IMG/VR virus record: IMGVR_UViG_3300047508_000133
Coordinates: 1-48,075 of that record
DNA from: a virus
DNA: 48,075 nucleotides
Direction: 5' to 3' (one strand)
Made by a program: the position numbers and the translations under genes. Positions 8,547 through 16,630 of the stretch are shown here, one piece after another (position 1 is the stretch's first letter; every line of letters starts with the position of its first letter). The notes beneath the pieces are model-generated. The model saw only the letters and a program-made list of their open reading frames with translations. It ran no database searches and had not been told where the DNA came from.

Positions 8547-8855
8547 ATGGCTGACGAGAATGTCAAGGCGCGTCTCGCCGAGGAGCGAGCCGCACGAGAG
8601 AAAAGCCAGGCCGAGCATCGCGAGGTGACGGCCAAGATCAAACCGACGCCGACTCAGGAGGAAAACGACCTCGCCGCGTCGGGCGAGCATGTTTCCCAGC
8701 ATGAGCCGGACGGATCGCCCGAAGAGGTCTCGCCGCATGTCAAGCGGGATGCCGAGGCAAGCAAGCCGGCAGGTCGCGGTTCCTATTCGACGCGGGCCAT
8801 GGAGCCGCCCAAGCCGACACCGGCGCACGAGCACGAGCCAAAAGTAAAGCCGTGA
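8547..8855 (+). CDS. small charged disordered protein
   Basis: The 102-residue protein is rich in Glu, Lys, Ala and Pro. Its N-terminal ~35 residues are helical and highly charged (EERAAREKSQAEHREVTAK); the rest is probably disordered. It has no known domain. It sits between capsid and portal, with a gggag ribosome site, and its stop directly abuts the portal ATG. A head-assembly or scaffold-like part is possible but not shown. Confidence 0.65.
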   Translation: MADENVKARLAEERAAREKSQAEHREVTAKIKPTPTQEENDLAASGEHVSQHEPDGSPEEVSPHVKRDAEASKPAGRGSYSTRAMEPPKPTPAHEHEPKVKP

Positions 8856-10265
8856 ATGAGCGCGACCGGGTGGTTGTCACGCATCGCGAAGCTGGTGCGC
8901 AAGGGCGAGGGCGACTTTCGCCCTGGCCCATACTACCTTCCGGTGACCGGCGGCTGGCTACCGGACGGCGCCGGCTGGAACTGGTGGCAGTGCGGCTACG
9001 ATCCGGCCGCGCTGTCCGCACAGACCGCGATGGTCGAGGGTTGCGTATCGGCGTACTCGCAGACGATCGCCATGCTGCCCGGCGATCATTGGCGGATCAA
9101 CGACAAGGGCGGCCGCGATCGCGTCCGCTCTTCGGCGCTTTCCCGTCTGCTGCGCTATCCGAACGATTATCAATCGATCAGCGACTTCATGCTGAACGCG
9201 GCGCGGTCGCTTTACCTGTACGGCAACACCTATGCGCTCGGGCTTCGCAACGATCGCTTCGAGATCGACGAGCTGCATTTGATGGATTCGATGAATTCCC
9301 ATCCGCGGCTGGCCAGCAATGGGGAGATTTTCTACCAGCTCTACGGCAACGACATCATTCAGCGCCGCCTTGGCCCCGACGCGCTGCTGGTTCCGCAGCG
9401 TGACGTTCTCCACATCAGGCTGCATACGGTGCGCCATCGCATGCCGACTCCGCTCGTCGGCGAATCACCGATCGTCGCCGCATATGGCGACATCGGCGTG
9501 AGCTCAGCGATAAGCCGTCAGCAATATTCGTACTACATGAACCAAGCCCGCCCGAGCGCTGTTCTCACGACCGACCTCACGCTCGATAAGGACCAGCTCC
9601 AGGCATTGCGTGACCGTTGGAACGAGCAGGCCAAGGGCCTGCACCAGGGCGGCACGCCGATCCTGACCGCGGGCCTCAAGGTTCAGCCATGGACGTCGGC
9701 CGGCAAGGATGCCGCCACGGCGGAAATCCTCAAGCTGTCGAATGAGAACATTGCGCTTGCATTCCGCATTCCGCTGCAGATCCTCGGCCTCGGCGGCTCG
9801 ACGTTCTCGTCGACCGAGCTGCTGATGCAGAGCTGGATCTCATCCGGTCTCGGCTTCGCGCTCAATCATATCGAGGAAGCGATCGGAAACCTGTTCCAGC
9901 TTACGGGCGTGCCGGACGAATATGTCGAGTTCGATACCGCCGAGCTTTTGCGTTCGGCGCAGAAGGATCGCATCGAGTCGCTGGCGCGCGGCGTCCAGGG
10001 CGGCATCTACGCGCCGAACGAAGCGCGCAACATCGAAGGGCTCGACAGCGTCGAATTCGGCGACGAGCCCCGTGTTCAGCAGCAGGTGGTCCCGCTCAGC
10101 CAAGTCGGGAAGATTCCAGCTGCGCCGGCGGCGCCGCCTCCTCCCGCCGCGCCGCCGGCTCCATCAGAACCTCCGCAAAAGAGCAACCGCGATGACATTG
10201 CACGAGAGGTCCGAACCCTGTTTGCCGGCGCCGACCGGGCCCGACGACGACGCCTTGCTTCTTGA
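8856..10265 (+). CDS. portal protein, HK97 family
   Basis: The 469-residue protein forms the 12-fold DNA entry channel at one head vertex. Family features visible include the early segment [21 protein letters not shown], the [26 protein letters not shown] helix region, and [15 protein letters not shown] with [20 protein letters not shown] in the stem/wing. The C-terminus ends in a Pro/Ala-rich stretch and a basic tail ([11 protein letters not shown]). The ATG at 8856 directly follows the upstream stop; a GTG at 8852 is an alternative in another frame. The 3' end overlaps the collagen-like gene by 74 bases. Confidence 0.93.
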   Translation: MSATGWLSRIAKLVRKGEGDFRPGPYYLPVTGGWLPDGAGWNWWQCGYDPAALSAQTAMVEGCVSAYSQTIAMLPGDHWRINDKGGRDRVRSSALSRLLRYPNDYQSISDFMLNAARSLYLYGNTYALGLRNDRFEIDELHLMDSMNSHPRLASNGEIFYQLYGNDIIQRRLGPDALLVPQRDVLHIRLHTVRHRMPTPLVGESPIVAAYGDIGVSSAISRQQYSYYMNQARPSAVLTTDLTLDKDQLQALRDRWNEQAKGLHQGGTPILTAGLKVQPWTSAGKDAATAEILKLSNENIALAFRIPLQILGLGGSTFSSTELLMQSWISSGLGFALNHIEEAIGNLFQLTGVPDEYVEFDTAELLRSAQKDRIESLARGVQGGIYAPNEARNIEGLDSVEFGDEPRVQQQVVPLSQVGKIPAAPAAPPPPAAPPAPSEPPQKSNRDDIAREVRTLFAGADRARRRRLAS

Positions 10266-11217
10266 CGCGTGGCGCGAAGCGCTCGCCGAGGCGCTCGACC
10301 TCGAGCGTGCGCAATGGCAACGCCATCGCGAGCTGGTCGAGGCGCAGAACGCGGCAACGATCCTGCAATTGCGCGCCGAGGCGGCCGAGTGGCGAGCGGG
10401 CGCTGATGCTCGGCTCCAAGCCGTGCTTCAGGAGGCGCTCGAAGAGGTCTTGGCGATCGCCGCCAAGATCAAGGACGGCGCCGACGGAGCGCCAGGGCCG
10501 GCCGGCGAGCGTGGCGAGGCCGGCGACCAGGGCGAGCGCGGCGAACCCGGCGCCATGGGCCCTGCGGGGCCCGCTGGTGCGTCCGGCGAAAAGGGCGACC
10601 AAGGGCCACCCGGCGCCGCAGGGCCTCCCGGTGAGGCCGGCAGCGCTGGCGAACAGGGCCCGGCGGGCATCCCGGGGCCCGCTGGGAAGGACGGCGCGCC
10701 GGGCACGATCGAGGCGGCATTACCGTACCGCGATGGCGAGGTGCATTACCGAGGCCAGGTCGTATTGCTCGGCGGCTCGACCTGGCAGGCGCGCGCCGAT
10801 ACCGCCCGTGCGCCACCGCACGAGGATTGGGCCTGCCTGGCGTCGGCTGGACGGGACGCGGCAACACCCGTCGTGCGCGGCACCTGGCGCGACGGCGATG
10901 CCTACGCGGCGCTCGATATCGTGGCGCTCAACGGCGGATCGTTCATTGCGCGCAAGGATGCCCCAGGCCCGTGTCCGGGCGAGGGCTGGCAGCTCATCGC
11001 CTCGGCCGGCAAGCCAGGCAAGCCCGGACCAAAGGGCGACCACGGAGCTCCTGGCGCGCGTGGCGAGCGTGGTCCCGCAGGCGATCCCGCGCCGGTCATC
11101 CTCGGCTGGCGCATCGATCGCGAGGCCTACACGGCGCAGCCGATCATGTCCGATAACAGCGAGGCGCCGCCGCTCGAGCTGCGCGCCCTCTTTGAGCAAT
11201 TTCACGAGGCGCGCTGA
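10192..11217 (+). CDS. collagen-like virion protein with duplicated sugar-binding-like module
   Basis: The 341-residue protein begins with ~90 residues of Ala/Glu/Leu-rich coiled coil. It continues with about 25 Gly-X-Y triplets (residues ~96-173). Two related ~45-residue modules follow: first [20 protein letters not shown]...[10 protein letters not shown], then [20 protein letters not shown]...[10 protein letters not shown]. These resemble chitin-binding CBM5/12-type modules. Nine more Gly-X-Y triplets (residues ~274-299) precede a short C-terminal region. A trimeric fibre is the expected structure. Being between portal and connector, it may be a head or neck fibre. The start overlaps the portal gene by 74 bases and has only a weak ribosome site, so the exact N-terminus is uncertain. 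Confidence 0.8.
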   Translation: MTLHERSEPCLPAPTGPDDDALLLDAWREALAEALDLERAQWQRHRELVEAQNAATILQLRAEAAEWRAGADARLQAVLQEALEEVLAIAAKIKDGADGAPGPAGERGEAGDQGERGEPGAMGPAGPAGASGEKGDQGPPGAAGPPGEAGSAGEQGPAGIPGPAGKDGAPGTIEAALPYRDGEVHYRGQVVLLGGSTWQARADTARAPPHEDWACLASAGRDAATPVVRGTWRDGDAYAALDIVALNGGSFIARKDAPGPCPGEGWQLIASAGKPGKPGPKGDHGAPGARGERGPAGDPAPVILGWRIDREAYTAQPIMSDNSEAPPLELRALFEQFHEAR

Positions 11218-11864
11218 TGGCCGACGTTTGGGTCAAGGTGCTGACGCCGGCCGACAGCTATGCGCTCGTCACGCTGGACGAGATCAAAAGCATCCTCGGC
11301 TTGCCGCCGACCAATACCAGCGAAGACGCGCAACTGCAGGCGTGGATCGCTCAGTACAGCGATGTCGTCGCGACGATGTGCCAGCGCGTGTTCGCCTATG
11401 AGCAGGTCGCCGAGACCTGGCGCGGCGATTCGAGCCCGTTCGACAGCCCGCGCCTGTTCCTGACGCACTACCCGGTCGCCGATGCCGACATCGTCTCGGT
11501 GGAATCGCCGCGCGGCAACGTCCTCGATCCGGCGAGTTACGAGATCGAGAACCTGTCCGGTAAGATGCGCATCGATGGCGCATGGACCGAACCCGTCACC
11601 GTGACCTATAGCGGCGGCTACAATCTGCCCGACGAGGCGCCGCCCGCGCTCAAGGCGGCCACCACGCTGTTGATCCAGGCGGCGCGGATGCAGCAGCGCT
11701 TGAACGCCACCGGCGGCGTCCGCATGGTCCGGCATGGCGACACGATCGTACAGTATTACGATCCGCTGCAGGTGCTTGGTAAGGCCGCGCCCACCGCGCC
11801 GTTGCAGGCGGCGGCCGATACCGCGGCCGGTTTGCTCAGCGCGTATATGCGTATCTATGTGTGA
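11217..11864 (+). CDS. head-tail connector protein, phiE125 gp8-like
   Basis: The 215-residue protein fits the head-completion connector family that docks under the portal. It has the usual opening (ALVTLDEIKSILGLPP...AQLQAWIAQYSDVVATMCQR), the middle FLTHYPVADADIVSVESPRG, and a TVTYSGGYNLPDEAPPALKAA segment followed by a C-terminal helix. The ATG overlaps the preceding TGA (TGATG). The final codons lie in a 20-base tandem duplication. Confidence 0.82.
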   Translation: MADVWVKVLTPADSYALVTLDEIKSILGLPPTNTSEDAQLQAWIAQYSDVVATMCQRVFAYEQVAETWRGDSSPFDSPRLFLTHYPVADADIVSVESPRGNVLDPASYEIENLSGKMRIDGAWTEPVTVTYSGGYNLPDEAPPALKAATTLLIQAARMQQRLNATGGVRMVRHGDTIVQYYDPLQVLGKAAPTAPLQAAADTAAGLLSAYMRIYV

Positions 11865-11886
11865 TCATGCGCATCTATGTGTGATT
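11847..11886 (+). repeat. 20-bp tandem duplication spanning a stop codon
   Basis: Two adjacent 20-base copies (11847-11866 and 11867-11886) differ at two positions. The first copy encodes the last residues MRIYV and stop codon of the connector gene. The second copy repeats the same end just downstream, outside the reading frame in use. It looks like a recent replication slippage. Confidence 0.85.
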
Positions 11887-11905
11887 ATCCCGCAGGTTTT
11901 TTCAC

Positions 11906-12541
11906 GTGAAACATTACGAAGTGCCGCGCGAGTGGGACGGCGGGACAGCGTTCATCGTCGCCGGCGGCCCGTCGGTGCTCGGGCACGACCTCGAGGTGTT
12001 GCGCGACCGGCGCGTGATCGTCATCAATTCGAGCGTTCATGCGGCGCCGTGGGCCGACTTTCTGTATTTCGGCGACTGGCGCTGGTGGAACGAGCCGGAA
12101 AACCGGGCGGCGGTCGCCAGCTTCGGCGGCCGTGTCGTTACCACCTCGCAGATGGTGCGAGACGCGAAGGTGCTGCTATGCCGCAAGGTCAATCCGCCAG
12201 GACTGGCGCAGGCGCCCGATTGCCTGACGCAGAAGTGGACCTCGCTCACGGGGGCGACGAACCTCGCGGCGCACCTGGTGGGACGCGGCGGAACCATCGT
12301 CTGGCTCGGCGCCGACGGCAAGGCGGCTGCGGACGGCCGGCTCTGGCATCACAAGCCGCACCGTTGGGGGCCGAAGCCCGATCGCTATGATCGCCAGCGC
12401 GGCGACATCGCCACTATGGCGGCCCCGCTGCGGTCGATGGGCATCACGCTGCTCAACGCCAGCCCGGGCAGCGCCTATGCGGATTTGTGGCCGGTCGTCA
12501 GCCTCGAGGACGCGCTCGACCGGCGGCGGGCGGCGGCTTGA
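11906..12541 (+). CDS. DUF115/MptE-like protein
   Basis: The 211-residue protein carries the AFIVAGGPSVLGHD motif near the N-terminus, followed by VIVINSSVHAAPWADFLYFGD and, later, TIVWLGADGK. This is the pattern of the DUF115 family, which is related to 6-hydroxymethylpterin pyrophosphokinase MptE and to proteins of flagellar glycosylation loci. Phage members are known but their reaction is not established. The only usable start is the GTG at 11906, with a poor ribosome site. Its stop overlaps the TTG start of the glycosyltransferase-like gene, so the two are coupled. Confidence 0.65.
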   Translation: MKHYEVPREWDGGTAFIVAGGPSVLGHDLEVLRDRRVIVINSSVHAAPWADFLYFGDWRWWNEPENRAAVASFGGRVVTTSQMVRDAKVLLCRKVNPPGLAQAPDCLTQKWTSLTGATNLAAHLVGRGGTIVWLGADGKAAADGRLWHHKPHRWGPKPDRYDRQRGDIATMAAPLRSMGITLLNASPGSAYADLWPVVSLEDALDRRRAAA

Positions 12542-13422
12542 GGCCGGTCCTGGTCCGCGGGATGTGGGGGCTCGGCGACAACATATATTCGCGCCCGTTC
12601 GTGCGCGCGGCGGCGGCGCAATATGAGGTCTGGCTGGAGACGCCGTGGCCGGAACTCTATGGCGATCTCGATATCAAGTTCGTGCGCGGGACGCGCCGGC
12701 TGCGAACGCAGCAAAAAAACATGGCGCGACAGCCGGCGGGTCGCTGGTCGCTCCCGCCGTGGATGCAGGAAGTCAAGGTTTCCTACGGCGGCGATTTGAG
12801 GACGGCCTCAATCGTCCATGCGCTCGAGCGCAAGTGGTCGTCGCTCAATGTCGGTTTCGATTCGGCGCTGTTCGATCTGCCCGACATGGGTCCGCCGCCG
12901 GCAATGCCGAGGCACCGGCCTGTTGCGGTGGTGCGGCCGGTGACGGTGCGAACCGAATGGCGCAACCAGGCGCGCAACCCGCGGCCGGAATATGTGGCCG
13001 CCCTGGCGGCCGAGCTGATGACGACGCACACGGTGGTCGCGGTCGCCGATCTCGAGGCGGGCCAGGAATGGGCGGTCGGCGAGCTGCCGCCGGCGCACCG
13101 TTATCTCGTGCGTGGCGAGCTGAACGTGCGCGAGCTGCTCGCCCTGGTGCGCGAAGCCGACGTGGTGATCGGCGGCGTCGGCTGGATCGTGCCGGCCGGG
13201 TTGGCGCTGGGAACCAAGACCTTCGTGGTGCTGGGCGGCCACGGCGGACACAACGCGCCTGAAAAGATCACCGATCCAAGGCTCGATCTGAGCCAGATCG
13301 GCTTTGCAATGCCGGAGGCCTTCTGTCGATGCACGAGCATGTCGCACGACTGCGACAAGACGATAGCGGACCCGATCGGACAGTTCCGCCGCTGGTCGAG
13401 CAGCTTTCGCGCCGCCGCCTGA
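12538..13422 (+). CDS. glycosyltransferase family 9-like protein
   Basis: The 294-residue protein resembles ADP-heptose/GT9 transferases: an N-terminal RPVLVRGMWGLGDNIYSRPF loop, a central VAVVRPVTVRTEW segment that opens the second Rossmann half, and a C-terminal EADVVIGGVGWIVPAGLALG donor-site region. It ends with a Cys-rich FCRCTSMSHDCDK segment. The likely role is transfer of a sugar to a cell or virion acceptor; donor and acceptor cannot be read from sequence. The TTG at 12538 overlaps the preceding TGA; a GTG at 12487 would add 17 low-quality residues. It overlaps the methyltransferase gene by 94 bases. Confidence 0.68.
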   Translation: MRPVLVRGMWGLGDNIYSRPFVRAAAAQYEVWLETPWPELYGDLDIKFVRGTRRLRTQQKNMARQPAGRWSLPPWMQEVKVSYGGDLRTASIVHALERKWSSLNVGFDSALFDLPDMGPPPAMPRHRPVAVVRPVTVRTEWRNQARNPRPEYVAALAAELMTTHTVVAVADLEAGQEWAVGELPPAHRYLVRGELNVRELLALVREADVVIGGVGWIVPAGLALGTKTFVVLGGHGGHNAPEKITDPRLDLSQIGFAMPEAFCRCTSMSHDCDKTIADPIGQFRRWSSSFRAAA

Positions 13423-14018
13423 CCTGGTGGCCGACGATCGGCATCGGCTGGTATCCGGTCGAGGCGGGACACACGCCGTATGATCAAGCGTATTTCGACC
13501 AGTTCGATCGCAATGCCAGGACACCGATCGGCCGCGCTTTGATGTTGGCGCGCTGCGACTTCGTCGAGCAGCACTATCGGGGACCATTGATCGACGTCGG
13601 GATCGGATCGGGCGCGTTCATCGAATGCCGGCAAGCGCGGCAGCAAAAGACCTGGGGTTACGACATCAATCCGGCCGGACTCAAATGGCTCGAAAAGCGG
13701 ATGCTGCTGATCGATCCGTATCTCGTGCCGTTTCAGGCCATGACGATGTGGGACGTGCTCGAGCACATGGAGGATTTCGGATTGCTGCTCGCCAACTGCC
13801 GCGAATGGCTGTTCGTGTCGCTGCCAATCTTCCGTGACGCCGAGCATGCGCTGCGCTCGAAGCATTTCAAGCCGGACGAACATTGTTGGTATTTCACTCG
13901 TGCCGGGCTGGTGTTCGCGATGAAGTCCTGCGGCTTCACGCTGGCGTCGGAAAGCAATGTCGAAACCGAACTCGGCCGCGAGGACGTCGGAACGTTCGCG
14001 TTCAGAAGGAATGCCTGA
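13329..14018 (+). CDS. class I SAM-dependent methyltransferase
   Basis: The 229-residue protein has the Rossmann methyltransferase motif I (LIDVGIGSGAFIE), the motif II acidic residue (GYDINP) and the motif IV-like TMWDVLEHMED, matching the Methyltransf_23 pattern. Substrate is unknown. Its close coupling to the glycosyltransferase-like gene suggests methylation of a sugar or of a product of that enzyme. The first ~35 residues overlap the upstream gene and may not be part of the protein; later starts would still keep the methyltransferase fold. Confidence 0.75.
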   Translation: MHEHVARLRQDDSGPDRTVPPLVEQLSRRRLTWWPTIGIGWYPVEAGHTPYDQAYFDQFDRNARTPIGRALMLARCDFVEQHYRGPLIDVGIGSGAFIECRQARQQKTWGYDINPAGLKWLEKRMLLIDPYLVPFQAMTMWDVLEHMEDFGLLLANCREWLFVSLPIFRDAEHALRSKHFKPDEHCWYFTRAGLVFAMKSCGFTLASESNVETELGREDVGTFAFRRNA

Positions 14019-14388
14019 ATTGTTGACTGTCGACTTCGGCGCACTGATGTTCGATCCGGTCTATGCACAGCTCGGCGTGTCGGCGGTGTTTACGGTGGCG
14101 GCCAGCGGCAGCGCCGAGGTCAACATCACCGTCATCGACGACACCCGCCCGAAGGCCGTGCCGATCTCGACGCAAACCGGAGCGCAGGTAAGTAACGTCG
14201 GGCCGGGCGCCTTCGCCCGCGTCTATGAGCTGAGCCAAAAGGGCATCGCCCGCGCCGACTACGCCGACGCGGTCCTTGCCTTCAATGGCCGAACCTGGAT
14301 CGTGCGATCATGGGATCTGCGCGGCAGCCCGACGGGCGAGGACTGGGGCGAAGTGCGGTTTGCCCTGAAGGCTGACGCCGTTGGTTGA
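14011..14388 (+). CDS. probable head-tail joining protein
   Basis: The 125-residue protein is beta-rich, with LTVDFGALMFDPVYAQLGVSAVFT at its start and WIVRSWDLRGSPTGEDWGEVRFAL near its end. Position (after connector and cassette, before tail terminator and tube) and size fit the gpFII-like stopper or joining protein. The ATG at 14011 overlaps the upstream stop, but its ribosome site (agaagga) is directly adjacent; a TTG at 14020 has better spacing and would remove three residues. Confidence 0.6.
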   Translation: MPELLTVDFGALMFDPVYAQLGVSAVFTVAASGSAEVNITVIDDTRPKAVPISTQTGAQVSNVGPGAFARVYELSQKGIARADYADAVLAFNGRTWIVRSWDLRGSPTGEDWGEVRFALKADAVG

Positions 14389-14836
14389 CGTTCGCGAGGA
14401 CATCCTGGCGCGGCTGCTCGTGGTGGTCGCCGGTATTCCAAACATCAAATCGGCCCAGCGCAACAATACGGAGATTCCCGAGGACTTGTTGCCGGCGGCG
14501 CTCGTATTCGACGGCGACGAGGAAACCGACGACGCCGGTGACCTGTCGATGCGGCCTTCAAACCGGCCGAGCATGGTGCGCATGCATCCCGAGATCGTCA
14601 TCGCGCAGCAGGCCGACGAGGTCGGGTCCGATCTCACCACCTTGCGGCGCGAGCTGATCAAGCGGGTGCTGACCGATATCGAGCTCAACGAGCAGATCGT
14701 CAAGACCGGACGGAATGGCAATGGCGCAATCCGCTATCTCGGCTGCCAGACCGATCTCGGCTTGGGGCGCTCGCTGCAGGGGGCGCTGCGCGCCCAGTTC
14801 ATGTTCAAGTACGCACTCAAAATAGAGGACTTATAA
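14381..14836 (+). CDS. probable tail terminator protein
   Basis: The 151-residue protein opens with LVDVREDILARLLVVVAGIPNIKSAQRN and has a mixed alpha/beta middle (MVRMHPEIVIAQQADEVGS, then a helix). That layout is typical of gpU-like tail terminators, which cap the tail tube and join it to the head. No family motif is diagnostic, so the call leans on position just before the tube gene. The TTG start at 14381 overlaps the preceding stop. Confidence 0.6.
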   Translation: MVDVREDILARLLVVVAGIPNIKSAQRNNTEIPEDLLPAALVFDGDEETDDAGDLSMRPSNRPSMVRMHPEIVIAQQADEVGSDLTTLRRELIKRVLTDIELNEQIVKTGRNGNGAIRYLGCQTDLGLGRSLQGALRAQFMFKYALKIEDL

Positions 14837-14839
14837 GCC

Positions 14840-15367
14840 ATGCCCACGTCACCTAACGTCGCCAACTATCACATCGGCAAAGGCATCGTCAGCTTCAAGG
14901 AAACCGGTGCGACGACTTTCACCGACCTCGGCAACGCGCCAAAGTTCATCTACACGCCGGCGGTCACGAAGAAAGAACACTTCTCGGCGCGCGAGGGCGT
15001 CAAGACCAAGGACTTCACCGCCATCACCCAGATCGGCGCGACCATCAAGGTTACGCTCGACGAGATCACCGGGGAAAACCTCGCCATGTTCGCGCTCGCC
15101 ACGTCGGGCACCGACACCGATGGCAACGTCACGCTGTCCGGCCTGTCGAAGGCCGAGTTCGTCGGTGACATCAAGGTGGTCGGCACCAACGACATCGGCC
15201 AGCAGGTCGACTTCCTCGCCACCGTCTCGTTTGTGCCTTCCGGCGATTTCAGCTTTATCACCGACGCCGACGATTTCACGGTGATCGAGCTTGAGGCCGA
15301 GGTCATGAAGAGCACTGCGGGCGACTTCGGCATCTGGACAATCCGCGACGAAACCCCATCGGCGTAA
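14840..15367 (+). CDS. major tail (tube) protein
   Basis: The 175-residue protein shows the classic siphovirus tube pattern: GKGIVSFKETGATTFTDLGNAPKFIYTP, a KKEHFSAREGVKTKDFTAITQ loop, TIKVTLDEITGENLAMFAL, and a C-terminal DFTVIELEAEVMKST strand. It polymerises around the tape measure. It is followed by the chaperone genes and the tape measure, the conserved order in these phages. Confidence 0.85.
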   Translation: MPTSPNVANYHIGKGIVSFKETGATTFTDLGNAPKFIYTPAVTKKEHFSAREGVKTKDFTAITQIGATIKVTLDEITGENLAMFALATSGTDTDGNVTLSGLSKAEFVGDIKVVGTNDIGQQVDFLATVSFVPSGDFSFITDADDFTVIELEAEVMKSTAGDFGIWTIRDETPSA

Positions 15368-15378
15368 AGGATCACAGC

Positions 15379-15846
15379 ATGGTCGACCTATTGGACATAG
15401 CACCCTCGACGGCGGTCGAGGTCGTCAAGATCGATGGATTGCGAGTCAACGTGCGCGGCGTTTCGGTCGACGCCATCGCGTCTATCGTGGCCAGGTTTCC
15501 CGAGCTGAAATCACTGGCCGGCGGCTCCGGCGACAGCTTCCTGCCGCGCCTGATCCAAGGCTGCGGCGCGGCAGTCGGGCCGATCATCGCGGCCGGCTGC
15601 GGCCATCTCGCCGACGAGGTCTACGAGCAGCATGCCGCCAAGCTGCTGCCCGAGCACCAGTTGAAATTTCTCAAGGCCATTTACGGGCTGACGTTCCCAA
15701 ACGGGATAGGCTCCTTCGTCCAGGAACTGACGGGCCTCATCGGCGGGGCGGGCGAAGGGGCAAAGGCAGTCAAAGTGCGCTTGCGGAAATCGCCCTCGCC
15801 ATCGTCGCCCTCGGCCGACGCGGATTCCCACCAGACTTTGCAATGA
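15379..15846 (+). CDS. tail assembly chaperone, first frame (gpG-like)
   Basis: The 155-residue protein matches small helical tail chaperones encoded between tube and tape measure; VVKIDGLRVNVRGVSVDAIASIVARFPELKSL and EHQLKFLKAIYGLTFPNGIGSFVQELTGLI are typical. The last ~20 residues (SPSPSSPSADADSHQTLQ) are low-complexity. At that same place the -1 frame reads like real protein and continues into the gene at 15843. This suggests a ribosomal frameshift as in lambda G/GT. The stop overlaps the next ATG (ATGA). Confidence 0.75.
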   Translation: MVDLLDIAPSTAVEVVKIDGLRVNVRGVSVDAIASIVARFPELKSLAGGSGDSFLPRLIQGCGAAVGPIIAAGCGHLADEVYEQHAAKLLPEHQLKFLKAIYGLTFPNGIGSFVQELTGLIGGAGEGAKAVKVRLRKSPSPSSPSADADSHQTLQ

Positions 15847-15995
15847 CGCTGACGCCGCGCCAGATCGCGGCCTATCTGGAGCTCGGCGAGCGGCTCGACC
15901 GCATGGAGCGGGCGAACGATCTCGCGATCACCGCAATCGGTGCCCAGGGCGACCAGAAGGCGATCGACAAGACCCTCAAGGAATTGGGCGGGTGA
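15843..15995 (+). CDS. tail assembly chaperone, second frame (gpT-like)
   Basis: This 50-residue reading frame (MTLTPRQIAAYLELGERLDR...TLKELGG) begins at an ATGA overlap with the upstream chaperone gene. It has the helical TPRQIAAYLEL opening seen in second tail-chaperone segments. The same frame is open upstream of the ATG without any usual start codon, and codes for a plausible ALAEIALAIVALGRRGFPPDFA segment. The gene product may therefore be made either by coupled initiation or as a frameshift fusion. Confidence 0.6.
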   Translation: MTLTPRQIAAYLELGERLDRMERANDLAITAIGAQGDQKAIDKTLKELGG

Positions 15996-15996
15996 T

Positions 15997-16296
15997 TTAC
16001 CTGCCACCCTTGCGTTCGCTGGCCGCGCGGCCACCGCAGCGATGACCAAGGGCATCGAGGTCATTCGGGTTTTGGCATGGTCCGGTAATTGCGTTTGCTG
16101 GGATAGTCGCCGACATCACATGATTGGCGGATTGGGGCGGGATGGACGCGTGCTCTGCTGACCCATCACGCTCGCTTGGAGTTAATGATGCAGGCATCGC
16201 CAATATCGAAGCCGCCCCAAGCATCAATCCGATGCCCCATATCCAGCAGAGGAATTTGAACACAGTTTCTTTCCCTTTTATTCCGAAGACGCTCAA
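15997..16296 (-). CDS. possible small membrane protein, reverse-strand cassette
   Basis: This 99-residue frame has one hydrophobic segment (FKFLCWIWGIGLMLGAASILAMP) near its N-terminus and a polar, probably disordered remainder. It starts at a TTG that overlaps the stop of the upstream reverse-strand gene (16293-16505); a GTG a few codons later is an alternative. No family is recognised. Being antisense to the tail operon and lying in a spot without another gene, it is more plausible than a chance frame, but support is modest. Confidence 0.35.
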   Translation of the reverse strand: MSVFGIKGKETVFKFLCWIWGIGLMLGAASILAMPASLTPSERDGSAEHASIPPQSANHVMSATIPANAITGPCQNPNDLDALGHRCGGRAASERKGGR

Positions 16297-16505
16297 GAAA
16301 CATCGTTCGTCGTCAGAGGCCGCCCCATAGTGTAGGCGCCGCTCGCAAGCCTGATCGCGTCACGGTGCACAAGGCAATCATCGTCCTCCGCGATGCGGCA
16401 GAGGCCTTCCGCAATGGCGGCCTCGACAACCTGTTTCGGCAACTGCCAGTACAGGATCGCGCCATCCGCGCTCACAAGCTCAGTCATCAATTCTTCGCGT
16501 GTCAT
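16293..16505 (-). CDS. small reverse-strand protein of unknown function
   Basis: The 70-residue product (MTREELMTELVSADGAILYWQLPKQ... ) has a good ribosome site (gaaggga) before its ATG and balanced, soluble composition with a helical N-terminal half. It belongs to no family that can be recognised. It lies opposite to all surrounding tail genes, between the chaperone and DUF6441-like genes, a usual insertion spot for independently expressed cargo genes. Confidence 0.55.
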   Translation of the reverse strand: MTREELMTELVSADGAILYWQLPKQVVEAAIAEGLCRIAEDDDCLVHRDAIRLASGAYTMGRPLTTNDVS

Positions 16506-16630
16506 GTGTTGTTTCCCTTCGTTTTGTGTCGGTGCCGCCGCAAGGATTAGTTGCCATGACACGACACCAGATGCAACATCGCCGTCTTGTCATTTCGTGC
16601 CACGCAGTTGCTTAACGGTGCCATTCGGCC

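Noticed and set aside
6990-8834. 614-residue open frame on the - strand
   Set aside because: Antisense to the well supported protease-capsid gene; no domain pattern and very Arg-rich.
15379-15846. Standard -1 slippery heptamer in the tail chaperone
   Set aside because: G- and A-rich stretches were examined, but none fits X-XXY-YYZ in the correct phase, so I did not assign a slip site.
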